NCBI GenBank assembly: GCA_014529385.2
Contig: CM043964.1
Location: 8,939,497-9,003,496 of the forward strand
Length of the DNA: 64,000 bases
Direction of reading: 5' to 3'
Origin: Adiantum capillus-veneris
Lineage: Eukaryota; Streptophyta; Polypodiopsida; Polypodiales; Pteridaceae
The position numbers were made by a program, and so were the translations under genes. Positions 1-10,373 of this stretch are shown here, piece after piece. How positions within the stretch are numbered: the first letter of the stretch is position 1; the number at the start of each line of letters is the position of its first letter. The notes under the pieces were generated by a model. That model was not told where the DNA came from, made no database searches, and saw only the letters and a list, made by a program, of their open reading frames with translations.

Positions 1-403
1 TTTTATGTATATTTTATTAATTCAAGTGCTCTTTATGAGCTTTGGCCATTTATGACCGGCCGGCCAGTTTGTACTCACTTTGACCATTCAAGAATCTATA
101 AATTAAATACGTGCAAGAGGGAAATGGTCACTCTTGCACGGGGGGAGATTGCACCCAGTGTCTGCGTTGCGCTTCTCATCTCTCCTCTCTTCTCTCTCGC
201 CGTGCCGGCGTAGCACTCTGCTCTAGGAGGTGCGCCTGCACATGCTCTATCAACACCTCTCGCTCTCAGTCTCTCTCTGTTCGTGTATCTTGCGATCATG
301 CGACCACGTGATTGTGCCAGGTATGCCGATTAGTCTATTTTATGCTGTTTATTGTGTTATTTTGGGTATTTCGCAGGGCATCCACGTTATCCCGACTGTA
401 GCA
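1..403 (+). repeat. LTR of family T (5' end outside the window)
   Basis: This is the last ~400 bp of a ~487 bp long terminal repeat; the first ~90 bp lie left of the window, judged by alignment to the complete copy at 4882-5368. It ends ...CTGTAGCA and is followed one base later by a primer binding site, so it is in 5'-LTR position for an element running rightwards. A TATA-like TATAAATTA at 97-105 is a plausible LTR promoter. Related pieces lie at 2255-2533 (inverted), 2541-2738 and 4882-5368 (inverted). Confidence 0.85.
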
Positions 404-404
404 G

Positions 405-416
405 TGGTATCAGAGC
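405..416 (+). promoter_or_regulatory. Primer binding site, initiator-Met tRNA
   Basis: TGGTATCAGAGC directly downstream of the LTR end matches the classic plant retrotransposon primer site complementary to the 3' end of initiator-Met tRNA. It fixes the LTR boundary and the plus-strand orientation of this T element. Confidence 0.85.
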
Positions 417-1862
417 TTGCAAAAATGCTCCTCGTGGTGCTAGAAACATGCTCACGATGAGCATGGTGATGGATCACATCCGATAGCTAAGTTTTCTTAC
501 TTTATTTATTTTATTAGCATGATGTTTAGCATGATTGTTTTATTCCCATAGGTGCATAGAATGGTTATGTGATTCAATCAAAATAAGATTTGCTTGATTA
601 GGAATTTAATTAATACAAATTAGCATGGAGCGAAGAAAAAGAAAAGACTTAACATCAAAGGAACGATCTCAAGTGACGAAGAAGTAGAGAAGTTTTCACA
701 TCAGATGAAGATATGAAGAGAGGAGTCCAAAAAAAAAAAATTTAAAAAAAATTTGGTGAGTTTTGAATCCATGACCTATTATTCAAGAAGATCGAAGGAA
801 TAATAAGATTTGGGTGCCTCTATGAGAGCTCGTAGACCTGCACACTAATTCTTGACTCCAGCCCCAATGGATAACCCATTTACCACACTCGGGTGAACTC
901 CATCATGGAAAAGAGGAGGGAAACACGAGTTGAAAGCTTTGAATATATATATATATGTTCTCTGTTGCAATCTCAGCGGCATGAGAAGCTTGGCAACAGA
1001 GAAGCTTAGCATGAGAGCACAAGGAAGGGGGAGTGCTCAAGAAGCTCACGCGATAAGAGCTATGGCAGCTGACAAACAATGCGCCTGAGAGCGGGACACA
1101 ATGAAGAAGGCAGGGGGAGATAATGTAGGAATTCTGCATGACGGTGTGCCTGCGTGATTTAACAATAGTCCCCACTGCAGCCTTATGCTATTCTGTTAAG
1201 AAAAACTTCCTCCATATCGTGAGCTACCGGTGCGTCAATGCATTCCGCTGCCACCACTGTTCATGGACAACCACCTAGAGCAAGCCATGCAAATTACGAA
1301 CCGCACGTACTACACTAACTTAGCTGCCAATGGCCATGCAACACAGACCATTGCATGCCCACAAAGCAAGGGTAAAGGCTCTATACTTGCTGGCGCCGCC
1401 TTTCTTACCATGCGTGGCTTTAGTTAGCAGATAGGAGCACCTCTATTTAACAACGTTTTTTTTATATTACTTCTAGTTGGCATGCACCGCTGTGTAGAAC
1501 TTAAGGTCTGTGAGTAGCCGTATTCAGACACACTGCAGTCATCTACAACGCGTATCATGCAGATCCACCCTCTCTCTCTTACGACAGTCTCCAACCAACT
1601 CTCTCTCTCCTCCAACGTGACAACCACCACCTCTGAACCCTCTGCACTCACCCACCAACCAACCCACACTATATCTTTCTCTCTCTCAATTTCCTGCATG
1701 GCTGCAGTAAGCACCTCACACCCGGACCCCACGCATGGCAGGATGGCAACCACCACAGAAAAAGGGAAAAAAAAGGGGCAGCTATCATTGACCCCTACCA
1801 TAGTGTCATTTCTCTCTCTCCCCTCTCGCGATCTTTCTCTGTCTTTCTCTGGCCGCCAACCA

Positions 1863-1916
<54 letters not shown>

Positions 1917-2254
1917 TCAACCGGTGGATGCTCACTCTCTCTTTTTGTCTCCCTCACCAAATTGTTGCAGCCCACCCTCGCCTTCACTTTCTATCCGACT
2001 ATCTATAACATAAACTGCGGCCAGTTCTCGGCCAGAAGTGACTTTCAGCCCGCTGAACATCTCAACTCTCACTCTCATTCTCTCCTGTCAGAGTTTCGTA
2101 ACTTCCTCCTCCACTAGCTTTGTGTCGAGCGGTCCCGATGGCTGCAACCAACCACTCAGCCTCTTTTCGGCTCCAGCTAGGCGTGGCCTGCCATGCAGAT
2201 CAGTCGATGTAAGGGCGACGGCTTGCAGCTCAACCTTCCTCCACCAACCTTAGT
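417..2254 (+). other. Non-coding interior next to the T LTR
   Basis: No gag or pol similarity is visible in any frame; the open frames at 1424-2117 are products of CT/GA-rich sequence. A polypurine tract at 1105-1120 (…GCAGGGGGAGA) is followed by TGTAGGAATTC at 1124. That could be the 3' end of an internal region and the start of a second, unrelated LTR running towards 2254, but I could not find its partner. A non-autonomous (LARD/TRIM-like) element is the simplest reading. Confidence 0.5.
1869..1912 (+). repeat. (CT)n microsatellite
   Basis: About 22 perfect CT units inside a broader pyrimidine-rich stretch (about 1560-2110). It creates spurious Ser/Leu-rich open frames on this strand and Glu/Arg-rich ones on the other. 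Confidence 0.95.
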
Positions 2255-2533
2255 AGAGAGGAGAGATGAGAAGAGCAACGCAGACACTGGGTGCAATCTC
2301 CCCTCGTGCAAGAGTGACCATTTTCCTCTTGCATGTATTTAATTTATAGATTCTTGAATGGTCAAAGTGAGTACAAACTGGCCGGCCGATCATAAATGGC
2401 CAAAGCTCATAAAGAGCACTTGAATTAATAAAATATACATAAAACATGATATCCTACTGCAATAGCTTAGCTCGATCAAGCCTTTTCCACCTGTCACAGC
2501 TGCAATAAATAATAAGATATCAATTCCATAACA
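2255..2533 (-). repeat. Inverted 5' half of a T LTR
   Basis: This is the reverse complement of the first ~285 bp of the T LTR. Its TG end (TGTTATGG on the minus strand) is at 2533 and it matches 1-190 in inverted orientation. It abuts the forward-oriented second half of the same LTR at 2541, so the two halves point in opposite directions. Confidence 0.85.
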
Positions 2534-2540
2534 TACCTGT

Positions 2541-2738
2541 CGGCGTAGCACTCCGCTCTAGGAGGTGCGCCTCCACGTGCTCTATCAACCTCTTTCGCTC
2601 TCAGTCTCTCTCTGTTCGTGTATCTTGCGATTATGCGACCACGTGATTGTGCCAGGTATGTCGATTAGTCTGTTTTATGCTGTTTATTGTGTTATTTCGG
2701 GTATTTTGCAGGGCAGCCACGTTCTCCCGACTGTAGCA
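2541..2738 (+). repeat. 3' half of a T LTR, direct orientation
   Basis: Closely matches 205-403, ending ...CTGTAGCA at 2738. It is not followed by a primer site (next bases GTCTCCGCCC), so it behaves as the end of a 3' LTR. With 2255-2533 it makes up about one LTR length with an internal inversion. Confidence 0.85.
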
Positions 2739-3117
2739 GTCTCCGCCCATTTTTTGTCAGATGGCTTATCAGTATATTCTGGGCATTCCGTCACTGTACC
2801 ATGTAGAGGGGTTGTTGGGCTCCTTTTGCTGCACTCTTGTGTGTCTTTGAGAAGCCATCTTGATGTATCGAATTGCTACACGGATGTCTTCACATCTGAG
2901 AGTTTCCACAAGCTGCCTGTGTACAACATGAAAGATGTTGGTCTTAGAGGTCATGTCACAGGAGTGGGAAGATACGATAATGTGCTTGAAGGTAAAGCTG
3001 CCATTGGAGTGCCACTTGCTATCAAAACCTTCAACTTGTATCACAATGGTGCAGCGGAGGCCTTTGTAAAAGAGTAGATGGCATACCATGCTCTGAAGGA
3101 ACTGAAAAGGGGGAGAT
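2739..3117 (+). pseudogene. Possible captured host-gene fragment (weak dsRBD-like pattern)
   Basis: A frame open across the LTR boundary continues for ~115 codons of non-repetitive protein-like sequence, stops at a TAG (3075-3077), and continues in frame into MAYHALKELKRG before ending at about 3118. The C-terminal part (LPVYNMKDVG … AAEAFVKE, stop, MAYHALKEL) resembles the end of a double-stranded RNA binding domain, where an Ala-rich helix follows the last strand. The resemblance is by eye and weak. No start codon of its own is seen; the first Met lies in the LTR. It could be a captured exon or unrelated sequence. Confidence 0.3.
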
Positions 3118-3118
3118 G

Positions 3119-3274
3119 AGAGATAGACAAGGCATGGTGGCGCTGAGAGAGAGGAGTGTGCATGGGAGTTTGTTACAGTACAAAAGAGAGCACACAGAGA
3201 AGCAAGATAGCCACATATTGTAGGAAAGAGGCCCAGGCCATGTCTGAGAGGAGCTCTCCGTGACCTGTGTGTGA

Positions 3275-3306
<32 letters not shown>

Positions 3307-4868
3307 AAGAAAAGAGTGTTGGACTGCTGAGAGAAAAAACCGATCACCGGTTGTGTGTGTGGAGGAAAAAAAAACTGCGTACTTTAAAAATTGCATGAAC
3401 TGCAAGTCGGCATGAACTCCATGCATTGTTATTAGGGTTGGCGAACTGCATGCACCAAGACTCCAAGAGTCTGAGAGCTGCTGCAGTTGAGAGACAAAGA
3501 GAGAGAGAGAGGTTTCACGTTGTTGTAGGTGGGCGGCCAATTAGTGGCAGAGAGAGAGAGAGAAAGAACGATTTTGTTTGGCGACTGAGAACTGGGCGAC
3601 GACTGCGAGAGAGAGAGAGTGGGTTGGTGGGTGGTATACCACCAAAGGGATTTCTGCCAACTAAAGGGAGAGGGAGATTTGGTTCACCACTCGAGAGAGA
3701 AAGAGAGTTGTCGAGGCTAGTGTGTGCGAGTGGTTGGCAGGGGGAGAGAGAACCTCTGCATGGAGGGTGGGTGGTGGGTCGAACATGTGTGCGGTGAGCT
3801 ATGCAGTGGAGTAGTGGCTCGGGACGAAGAGGCCAGTGGGTGTTCATCCCTTTAGAGTCGTTGCATGGCGGTCTGGGGTGAAAGCTGTACTGCAAAAAAA
3901 AAGGTTTGACGAGTAGTTGGAGTGTGTGATTTGGAGGTTCCGACAGATCTACATGGGCGACGGGGTTTTTACGTGACAATGGTTGGGGGTTGTTGACCAC
4001 AAAAAATACCGGCTAGCTCGGGTGTACTCTCCCAGATATGCATGCGCTCAGTGGGTTGCAGTTAACCGCAACGTGTGTCGACGTCGTTGATGCATCCGAC
4101 GGGGTGGCGAAAGAGACCTCCATTTGCCAGGGTGGTGCTAGCGACACCATGGCACGAGGACTTGCTGCGGGAGAGGAATGGGCGGCACTGTTTTGAGCTC
4201 TATCCTAGCACCAGTAAATGTATTATTATTATTTTATATATATATGCATATATATGAGAGCTTCCCCACTACCAGCTTGGAATCCCTTTGAAAACTGAGG
4301 GGATCTCTTTGAAACTGTGCCATAATTTGTCGCCCTCAACAAGTTTTATCACACATTTTGTTTTTGTTCTTGGGGGTACTTTGCTTCATCGCAAGAAGAA
4401 ATGAGAAATAGAGGTTTATACCTCGTCGTTCTATTTAGATTCGCACACAATCTCCTTTACCCTATGATCGTAAAACATCAAATTCTTCTTCTTGTTGTTC
4501 TGCTGCTTCTTCTGCTTTGTCGTCGTCGTGTACTAACCACATTCCCGATCACATGAAGAATTTCTCTTAATCAACTATGCACACTAGCTATGTCCGTATT
4601 ATTAGTGGTATTATTAAGAGTGCTAAACACTATGCTGGTAATGTTCAAGGCTTTTCTTAGTATATAAAATTAATGAAGAATTAATGTACTATTAAGGTCT
4701 TCATAGATTTTGTCACAACAAAGAGAGACAAAACGATGAAATTAAATGAAATGGAAAAAAATTATGTAGCTGTACTTATCTCAAGTGTAGGATCAAAAAG
4801 ATCTAAATTTGATGGGATGTCAAGTTGTAGGTCCCTCTGATTGTTTGTTACCAAGAGCGTAGCCTTGA
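3119..4868. other. Non-coding stretch, GA-rich, interior side of minus-strand T element
   Basis: GA-rich tracts (about 3280-3720), a short GT/GA alternation (3270-3305) and an AT repeat (4227-4256). No convincing gene. By position the right part is the 5' interior of the minus-strand T element whose primer site is at 4869-4880. Its sequence does not match the interior beside the other T primer site (417 onward). Confidence 0.5.
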
Positions 4869-4880
4869 GCTCTGATACCA
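4869..4880 (-). promoter_or_regulatory. Primer binding site, initiator-Met tRNA, minus strand
   Basis: GCTCTGATACCA on the plus strand is the reverse complement of TGGTATCAGAGC. It lies one base from the LTR at 4882-5368, which marks that LTR as a 5' LTR of an element running leftwards. Confidence 0.85.
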
Positions 4881-4881
4881 C

Positions 4882-5368
4882 TGCTATAGACGGGAGCGTA
4901 GAGAGCCCTGCAAAATACTAAAAATAGCATATAGCAAACATAAACGAATAAATCTACGTACCTGTCAACTCACACAAATCCATAATCGAGCACAATACGA
5001 ACTGAGAGAGACAGAGTGCGAGAGAGAGGAAGAGAACATGCGCAGGCGCACCTCCGAGAGGGGAGTGCTACGCCTGGCACAACGAGAGAGAAGAGACGAG
5101 AGATGAGAAGAATAAGGCAGACACTGGGTGAATCTCGCCCCGTGCAAGAGTGACCATTTCCCTCTTGCACGTATTTAATTTATAGATTCTTGAATGTTCA
5201 AAGTGGGTACAAACTGGCCGGCCGGTCATAAATGGCCAAAGCTCATAAAGAGCATTTGAATAATAAAATGTACATAAAATATGATATCCTTTTGCAATAG
5301 CTAAGCTCGGTCAAGCCTTTTCCACCTGTCACAGCTACAATAAATAATAAGATATCAATTCCTTAACA
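4882..5368 (-). repeat. Complete LTR of family T
   Basis: 487 bp, starting TGCTATAG and ending CCTTAACA on the plus strand (TG…CA rule; minus-strand LTR begins TGTTAAGG). It is the only complete copy here and sets the family length. TTTAATTTATAGATTC around 5174-5190 is the minus-strand TATA region equivalent to 97-105. It is inserted immediately beside sequence belonging to the G element (5369 onward). Confidence 0.88.
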
Positions 5369-5580
5369 ATGTCAAATTTCCAATTTGGAAATTAATCCTA
5401 GTAAAAGAAAATTAGGTAAAAACATGGGATGGATTGCTTCCCATTACAACTTAAAAGAGCAAGGCTACTAAAGTGGTCAACAAAAAGTTTGGTTACCTAA
5501 ACCAAAGATATCAGGCTATACAGTAGCAAGTGGCTTCAAACCACGACAACAACCAAGAAATTCAAGATTAAATCAATTCA
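5369..5580 (+). pseudogene. Fragment of G-element orphan ORF
   Basis: The plus strand here is a diverged copy of the minus strand of about 14430-14640 (shared peptides GWIASHYNLK and LPKPKISGY). A stop replaces a sense codon after the equivalent of KEQGY. It shows that a G element in plus orientation lies left of 6441, mirroring the minus-strand copy at 12843-15900. Confidence 0.75.
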
Positions 5581-5591
5581 AGGATTTCACT

Positions 5592-5617
5592 GACGTAATC
5601 ACAATCCTGTGATTACG
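5592..5617. repeat. Short perfect hairpin
   Basis: ACGTAATCACA and TGTGATTACGT form an 11-bp perfect stem with a 4-base loop. A second imperfect palindrome (ACGTGATC…) follows at about 5649-5682. Confidence 0.6.
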
Positions 5618-5708
5618 TTAATAACTTTAATATTAACACAAGAAAATCACGTGATCATGTTAATTGTTAACGTGATCTTGATGGTGACCTATAGAAACTA
5701 ATAGAGCT

Positions 5709-5842
5709 GGTGGGCCCACCGGGATTTTTCATTTTCCCGGCGGGTCCCATAGGGCTTTTACATTTTCTCGGCGGGGCCCGCCGAGCTTTAGGATTTTCCC
5801 GGCGGGCCCGCATGGAAAATGAAAAATCTCGGCGCGCCCGAT
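5709..5842. repeat. GC-rich foldback with CGGCGGG repeats
   Basis: The outer arms pair imperfectly: GGGCCCACCGGGATTTTTCA on the left against the complement of a GGAAAATGAAAAATC…GGCGCGCCC arm on the right. Inside, CGGCGGG-type blocks alternate with short AT-rich TTTTCATTTTC pieces. It stands out from the AT-rich surroundings and may be a small MITE. No target duplication was recognised. Confidence 0.5.
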
Positions 5843-6181
5843 TGTATATAGTAAACCTCTTCTTACTTTGGCATTTTTACCTAGGAAAATCCCTGGGAAG
5901 TGTATCCGAGCGCCGGGTATAGTCATCTCCTTGTGAATTGACCTAAGGTTACAGAGTCACAGGTCCTTCTTTTTGGGTTGAACGTGATTCTTAATTCGGT
6001 AACCTTTTCTAAAAATATTTAAACTTTTCACTGAACATAAAGGTACAAAACCAAAACAATTGAGAATTTGGAGAGTCATGCTCATTGTGACAAAGCCATT
6101 GGTCCATAAAAGGGCTGAACTTGGTTTTAGAAGATGAGCATATTTAAATAACGAGTTGATAGTCAAGGGTCGGATGTCCTG

Positions 6182-6379
6182 TACTAGTGTACTGGGTATA
6201 TAAAGATCCTTGAAGTCTTGCATTTTTCACCATCATAGATTTGAATTGATATACATTTCCATTGCACAATATGAGAGCTATACTAGTGTACTGGGTATAT
6301 AAAGATCCTTGAAGTTTTGCATTGTTCACCATCATACATTTGAATTGATATACATTTCCACTGCACAATATGAGAGCTA
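6182..6379 (+). repeat. 99-bp tandem duplication
   Basis: Two nearly identical copies (start 6182 and 6281) beginning TACTAGTGTACTGGGTATAT. It lies just outside the left arm of the large inverted repeat and is absent at the mirror position near 13357. Confidence 0.85.
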
Positions 6380-6947
6380 TAATCCTTAATTGGGTTGAAT
6401 TAGCTTTTATATATTGAATTGGATGCATAAGGGGGATATGATGTCCCATAATTGGACAATTGCAATAGGCACTCTTTAATGTTCCATCCATGCACTCACC
6501 TTGCAGGTACCAGCAACCACAAAACAACTCAAGACTCAAGGAAAGATAATCGGACGACTATTCAAGGGACAAAAGGTTTACAACTATTAACTTCCACATT
6601 GTCTATATAAGCCTAATAAATTTAGTCCCTAGACACCCATGATTGTAAATTCCCATAATAAGATTGTATACCTTTGGGCACTTTTTCCCATGAGGCTTTT
6701 CCCCATTGGTAATCCAGGTTTCCAGACCCTAATACATAACCCTTTTATTTTACTTTTTCCAATAACTCAAGCCCATTTGCTTCTATTTGAACCAAATTGA
6801 CTATTTTCATATTACACATCCAGCAAGTAAAACCAATAGCTTACCGCTCTTCAATACAATTAACATTTACCTCCAATTTCAAAAGTCTTCAAATGCCAAC
6901 AACCAAGGCAGGGCACATGGACGTGCACTGAAATTGGATGGGGGGAG

Positions 6948-7888
6948 TGTTAACCAGCAAGGTTAACACTGGCCAACAGACCACTCAAAGATGCTATTTA
7001 CTATTTTTAGTAAATGCTAATGATGCTAGATGATGATGAAGTGAAGACAAGCAAGAGATGCAGAGAAGATCTGAAATTAACGACTATCTATGAAGTTACG
7101 ATCACAATCGATAGTCACTTAAGTTCTTATGATTTCCCGTCAAATGACCACAAGTGCGGATTGTAATTATGTTTTGTGCTCATCATGAGTTCCATGTTGT
7201 AATCATTGTGCTATATTTAGAGCCTAGGAAGAGCAGATATTAGATTGAGTGAGTCTGGCCATTTGGGTGCCCGACCACTTCTTAAAAACCTAGTGAGTAT
7301 AAAGGTCAAAACCCACAATGTGAATGTCATTCTGAGGTATTTGAGATAATCTTGGTGAAGAAGGTGATGGCTATGGAGTCCTCAAGCTCTCTACGCGCGC
7401 ACATGGACGATTCGGCTTCATGCCATAGCTCAACTCTAACCTCTTCTCTCTCATTTACTCATGCTTGTAATCTTTTGCTCAATTAATGAATATTAGTGGC
7501 TGATTTTGTGATTAATCTTTTATCATGTTTCCCTCGTGTTTAAGCTTCCTTCTAAGTGTGTGTAGGCTTGTGTAGAGTGTGTGTGCCCGTGTCTCGTCAC
7601 TCTATGCTATTCTATGCACATTGTGTGCTTAATTAGAGAAGGATTAGTGATTGATTAGTGAGTTTTGAGCATGATTAAGCTTGATTGTGAGAGATTAGGC
7701 CAAATAGTAGAGTAGTAGTGTGCTTACTCCTCGTAGCATCATCATTCCTTCTCCATAGCTCTCTTTGTGTGTAGATTTCACCTTCTTATCCTCCATTTGG
7801 CACGCACAAGCTTCTTTGTGTGTTTCCATGCCCTAGCGGGATCGACATTATGTTGGTGTCTCCACTATGCTAGGCTGACGCTCCAACA
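6948..7888 (+). repeat. LTR of family G, plus orientation
   Basis: Begins TGTTAACCAGCAAGG after a polypurine tract (GGATGGGGGGAG, 6936-6947) and ends …CTCCAACA. It is followed after one base by TGGCGTTGAGG (7890 on), which has the position of a primer site, but the tRNA is not identified. Having both a polypurine tract before and a primer-like site after suggests a solo LTR inside a larger repeat, or tandem elements sharing an LTR. Confidence 0.75.
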
Positions 7889-7913
7889 CTGGCGTTGAGG
7901 TTGCGCTATTCTT

Positions 7914-8346
7914 AGTCTCATCTTTTAGTGGATTTTTTCGAATGTTTTGAATACTTCATTAATTGTATGAAACCTATCCTACATATAGGCTATCTATGTA
8001 CACATATTGTGAGAAAACAAACATATCAAATCAATGAGTTGTGCATAGTCTCATCTTTGGTTGATTGTTTTGAATACTTCATTAATAGTATTCAAAACAT
8101 ATAGGCTATCCCTCTACACATTTTGTGAGAGAACCAACATATCAAATCAAAGAGTTGTGCTTAGTCTCATCGTTTGGTTGATCCTTTTGAATGTTTTGAA
8201 TACTTCATTAATTGTATGAAACGTATCTTACGTATAGTCTATCTCTGTACACATTTTGTGAGAGAATGAATATATCAAATCAATGAGTTGTGCGTAGTCT
8301 CATCTTTTGGTTGATTATTTTGAGTGTTTTGAATACTTCATTAATT
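7914..8346 (+). repeat. Tandem repeat, about 3.4 units of 116-133 bp
   Basis: Units start with TAGTCTCATC near 7914, 8045, 8161 and 8294 and each contains TGAATACTTCATTAAT and CACATTTTGTGAGA. The same array is mirrored at 11500-11945, and a shorter copy lies at about 30165-30430. Confidence 0.9.
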
Positions 8347-8921
8347 AAAAGGTGTTTCTAATGGCTTAACCAAATTAAAAGTTGTTCCTAACTCAAAGAT
8401 TTCTTAAAAGATCTTTTATTCCTTTGCTCTGCCAATGCTTTGTGTTAGGAATACCATAACATTTACCAATATCATCATCTTCTAGCATCCCACCCCATCC
8501 CTATCCCGGGGAGGCCACCTAATAAAAAAGTAACCTATCACGTGAGTTCAACAGAAGGGTATTTAAAGTTCTTGAAACTTACAGAAATATCTATACAGAA
8601 GGGCATTATTTTTTCAAATTTGAAAAAAACTTGTCCGAACTACTTAAATGTGGCCAAATCCCATCTGATTGACATAAATGATCACAAATTTGACCACCTC
8701 GTGTGCACTTGGGGTATCTAATTGGGGTAGATGTAACCCGCAAAAAACTGCATGCTTGGGTTGAAGAGAAGAGTATCCAAAAAAATAACACCATGGCATC
8801 ATGCGTGTAAGAATTTTGCAGTCAATTCTGATCCCTTATTTGCTTTACTTTTTGCCACTTTAAGACTGGTTGAATAATGCATTGTTAAAACTCAAATCTT
8901 AGTTTTTGAATGTTTTGTAGG

Positions 8922-9340
8922 GATCTGCGAGTAAAGCTTGGATTGCTTGGGAAAATCTCTCACACTCTGTGCACTTGGGAGGTTTAAGGATGCTAAATCT
9001 GAAAAATCACATGTTGGCAAGACTAGCAACACTTCTTAAACCCATGGTAAAATCTGACACTTGCTGGTCGAGGTTGTAATGGTAGTTGATAGAGAAACCG
9101 TAGTGTACTTCCATGGCACATGGGACACAAAATCATGGGTTAAACTGTTTTTTGATGCACCGATCAAACTCTTTGGCTCGACAAGAAATTGACTGGTTAA
9201 ATCATGGAAGAAATATGACAGTGTTTGATCGGTACACTATTGGTAATACCCCTGCCATGGACTTTACACGAAAGCTAGACTATTGGAGGATTACATTGCA
9301 TTGTTATCTCACACTCTGAGGCAGATGCAAGAGTATATCA
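8922..9340 (+). pseudogene. LINE-like reverse-transcriptase C-terminal remnant (weak)
   Basis: The frame from 8922 reads SKAWIAWENLSH followed by a GGLRMLNLKNHMLARL motif. This resembles the segment after the RT domain of plant non-LTR retrotransposons, where a W…GGLG…N.ALL.KW pattern precedes the zf-RVT region. About 70 further protein-like codons follow (9085-9320) with two or three stops. No RT catalytic motif is present. The call rests on a short motif seen by eye. Confidence 0.3.
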
Positions 9341-9380
9341 AGCGAATGTAGAAGGTAATTTGGAAACAAAAAGAATTCCA

Positions 9381-9385
<5 letters not shown>

Positions 9386-9423
<38 letters not shown>
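9386..9423 (+). repeat. (GA)n microsatellite
   Basis: About 19 perfect GA units inside the loop of the large inverted repeat. Confidence 0.95.
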
Positions 9424-9425
<2 letters not shown>

Positions 9426-9800
9426 GGAGGACTTCAAATGCTCAAACGTATAGTAAAGAAATGGAGGGATCATTTGGTCACACTCTAATGTTGTCTTTCT
9501 TCTCCCTTCCCTTTTTCTTTTGGCGTGCAAAGCATCTTGCAAGATTCTTACTGACGAAAGCCTTGACAGAGTCGTTTCTACATCCTCATAGGTGCTAGTA
9601 GGGTGGCCTCCACAATCCCGCAGAAGCCTATATCAGGCCTTGTCTACAATTATGAGTTTTTTTTTTGTTTTTTTTTTGTTGGGGAACCCGCGATGGGCCG
9701 ACGCGATGGCTCAAGCATTCATCCCAAAATGAAGATCAACGATAATTGACACAAGGCTAGTGGCTCAGCGGAGAGAGAGCGCTGCAAGAAGGAGACAGAC
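9424..9800. other. Upstream region of the SKP1-like gene
   Basis: No gene seen. T-rich runs at 9659-9681. The bases before the SKP1-like ATG (GAGACAGACATGG) form a good plant initiation context. I could not identify a TATA box or transcription start with confidence. Confidence 0.4.
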
Positions 9801-10175
9801 ATGGCAGCGGCGGATATGACAGTGGTGCTGAAGTCAGCAGATGGCGTTCTGTTCGAGGTGGACCTGGAGACAGTGGCCTGCCAGTCGCAGCTCATCAGGA
9901 ATGTGTCCGGATTGCTGCGCCCGACAAATAACGTCGTCCCCTTAGACAACGTCTCATCTGCGATCCTGGGGATCGTCGTCAAGTACTGCAAGCTACAGGC
10001 CGCCGCCGCCGCCCCAGTCGGTAACGCGCCTCCAGCCTCCAAGGCGTCGGAACTTGTCGACCACCTTGACTTGCATACACTCGTTGATCTATTTGAAGCT
10101 ACGAACTACCTTGACATGCGTTGGCTCCGACGTCTCGCACGTCAGCGTTTGCTAGATCTTTTGAACGTCTACTAA
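9801..10175 (+). CDS. SKP1-like protein, short form (124 aa)
   Basis: An intronless frame of 124 codons from an ATG in good context (ACATGGC) to TAA. SKP1 proteins join cullin 1 to F-box proteins in SCF ubiquitin ligases in cytosol and nucleus. Residues ~7-60 fit the BTB/POZ fold of SKP1 (VVLKSADGVLFEVDLE, then QSQLIRN, then VVPLDNVSSAILGIVVKYC). An Ala/Pro-rich linker follows (about 66-80), and DLHTLVDLFEATNYLDMRWL (about 91-110) matches the helix leading into the SKP1 dimerisation domain. Typical SKP1/ASK proteins have ~155-170 residues; this one ends before the C-terminal F-box-binding helices. It lies in the loop of a large inverted repeat made of transposon sequence. It could be a truncated retrogene, a captured copy or a divergent functional paralogue. 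Confidence 0.75.
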   Translation: MAAADMTVVLKSADGVLFEVDLETVACQSQLIRNVSGLLRPTNNVVPLDNVSSAILGIVVKYCKLQAAAAAPVGNAPPASKASELVDHLDLHTLVDLFEATNYLDMRWLRRLARQRLLDLLNVY

Positions 10176-10373
10176 TTTTGACGTGCCCAAAAGGACGTCC
10201 GTCATTTTGTCTCTTTTCCATTTTGGCCTGCCGAAAGGTATTGTTGTCATTTTGGCATAGGTAAAACTCGAACAACATGAGTGCTATTTCGCTACTAGTG
10301 GGAAAACAACCTGTCATTCCTTAGTAGCATTTTGCTCTTTTAAATTTTGTTGTTATTGTGGTTTGGCATTGAG

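Larger units (their letters stand above)
6441..8632 (+). repeat. Left arm of ~2.15 kb inverted repeat
   Basis: Matches the reverse complement of 11214-13356 over its whole length with scattered mismatches and small indels. The outer boundary is at ATGTCCCATAATTGG; the inner boundary follows the palindromic TTTTTTCAAATTTGAAAAAA. The arm contains the 3' interior, polypurine tract, LTR, primer-site-like end and tandem repeats of the G family, so it is a mirrored transposon segment. Confidence 0.9.

Noticed and set aside
1105-1130. Start of a complete second LTR element at 1124
   Set aside because: Polypurine tract plus TG is suggestive, but no matching LTR copy or end was found in the window, so it is mentioned only in the description of the interior.
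1424-1987. 187-codon open frame on the minus strand (and the 186-codon one opposite, 1557-2117)
   Set aside because: Both are driven by CT/GA repeats (runs of Arg-Glu or Ser-Leu) without any domain or codon signal.
3426-4000. 123- and 161-codon frames on opposite strands
   Set aside because: GA-rich low complexity; no start context, domain or homologous copy.
7914-8346. CRISPR-like repeat array
   Set aside because: Units are 116-133 bp, adjacent without spacers, and mirrored in a plant transposon context; this is an ordinary tandem repeat.
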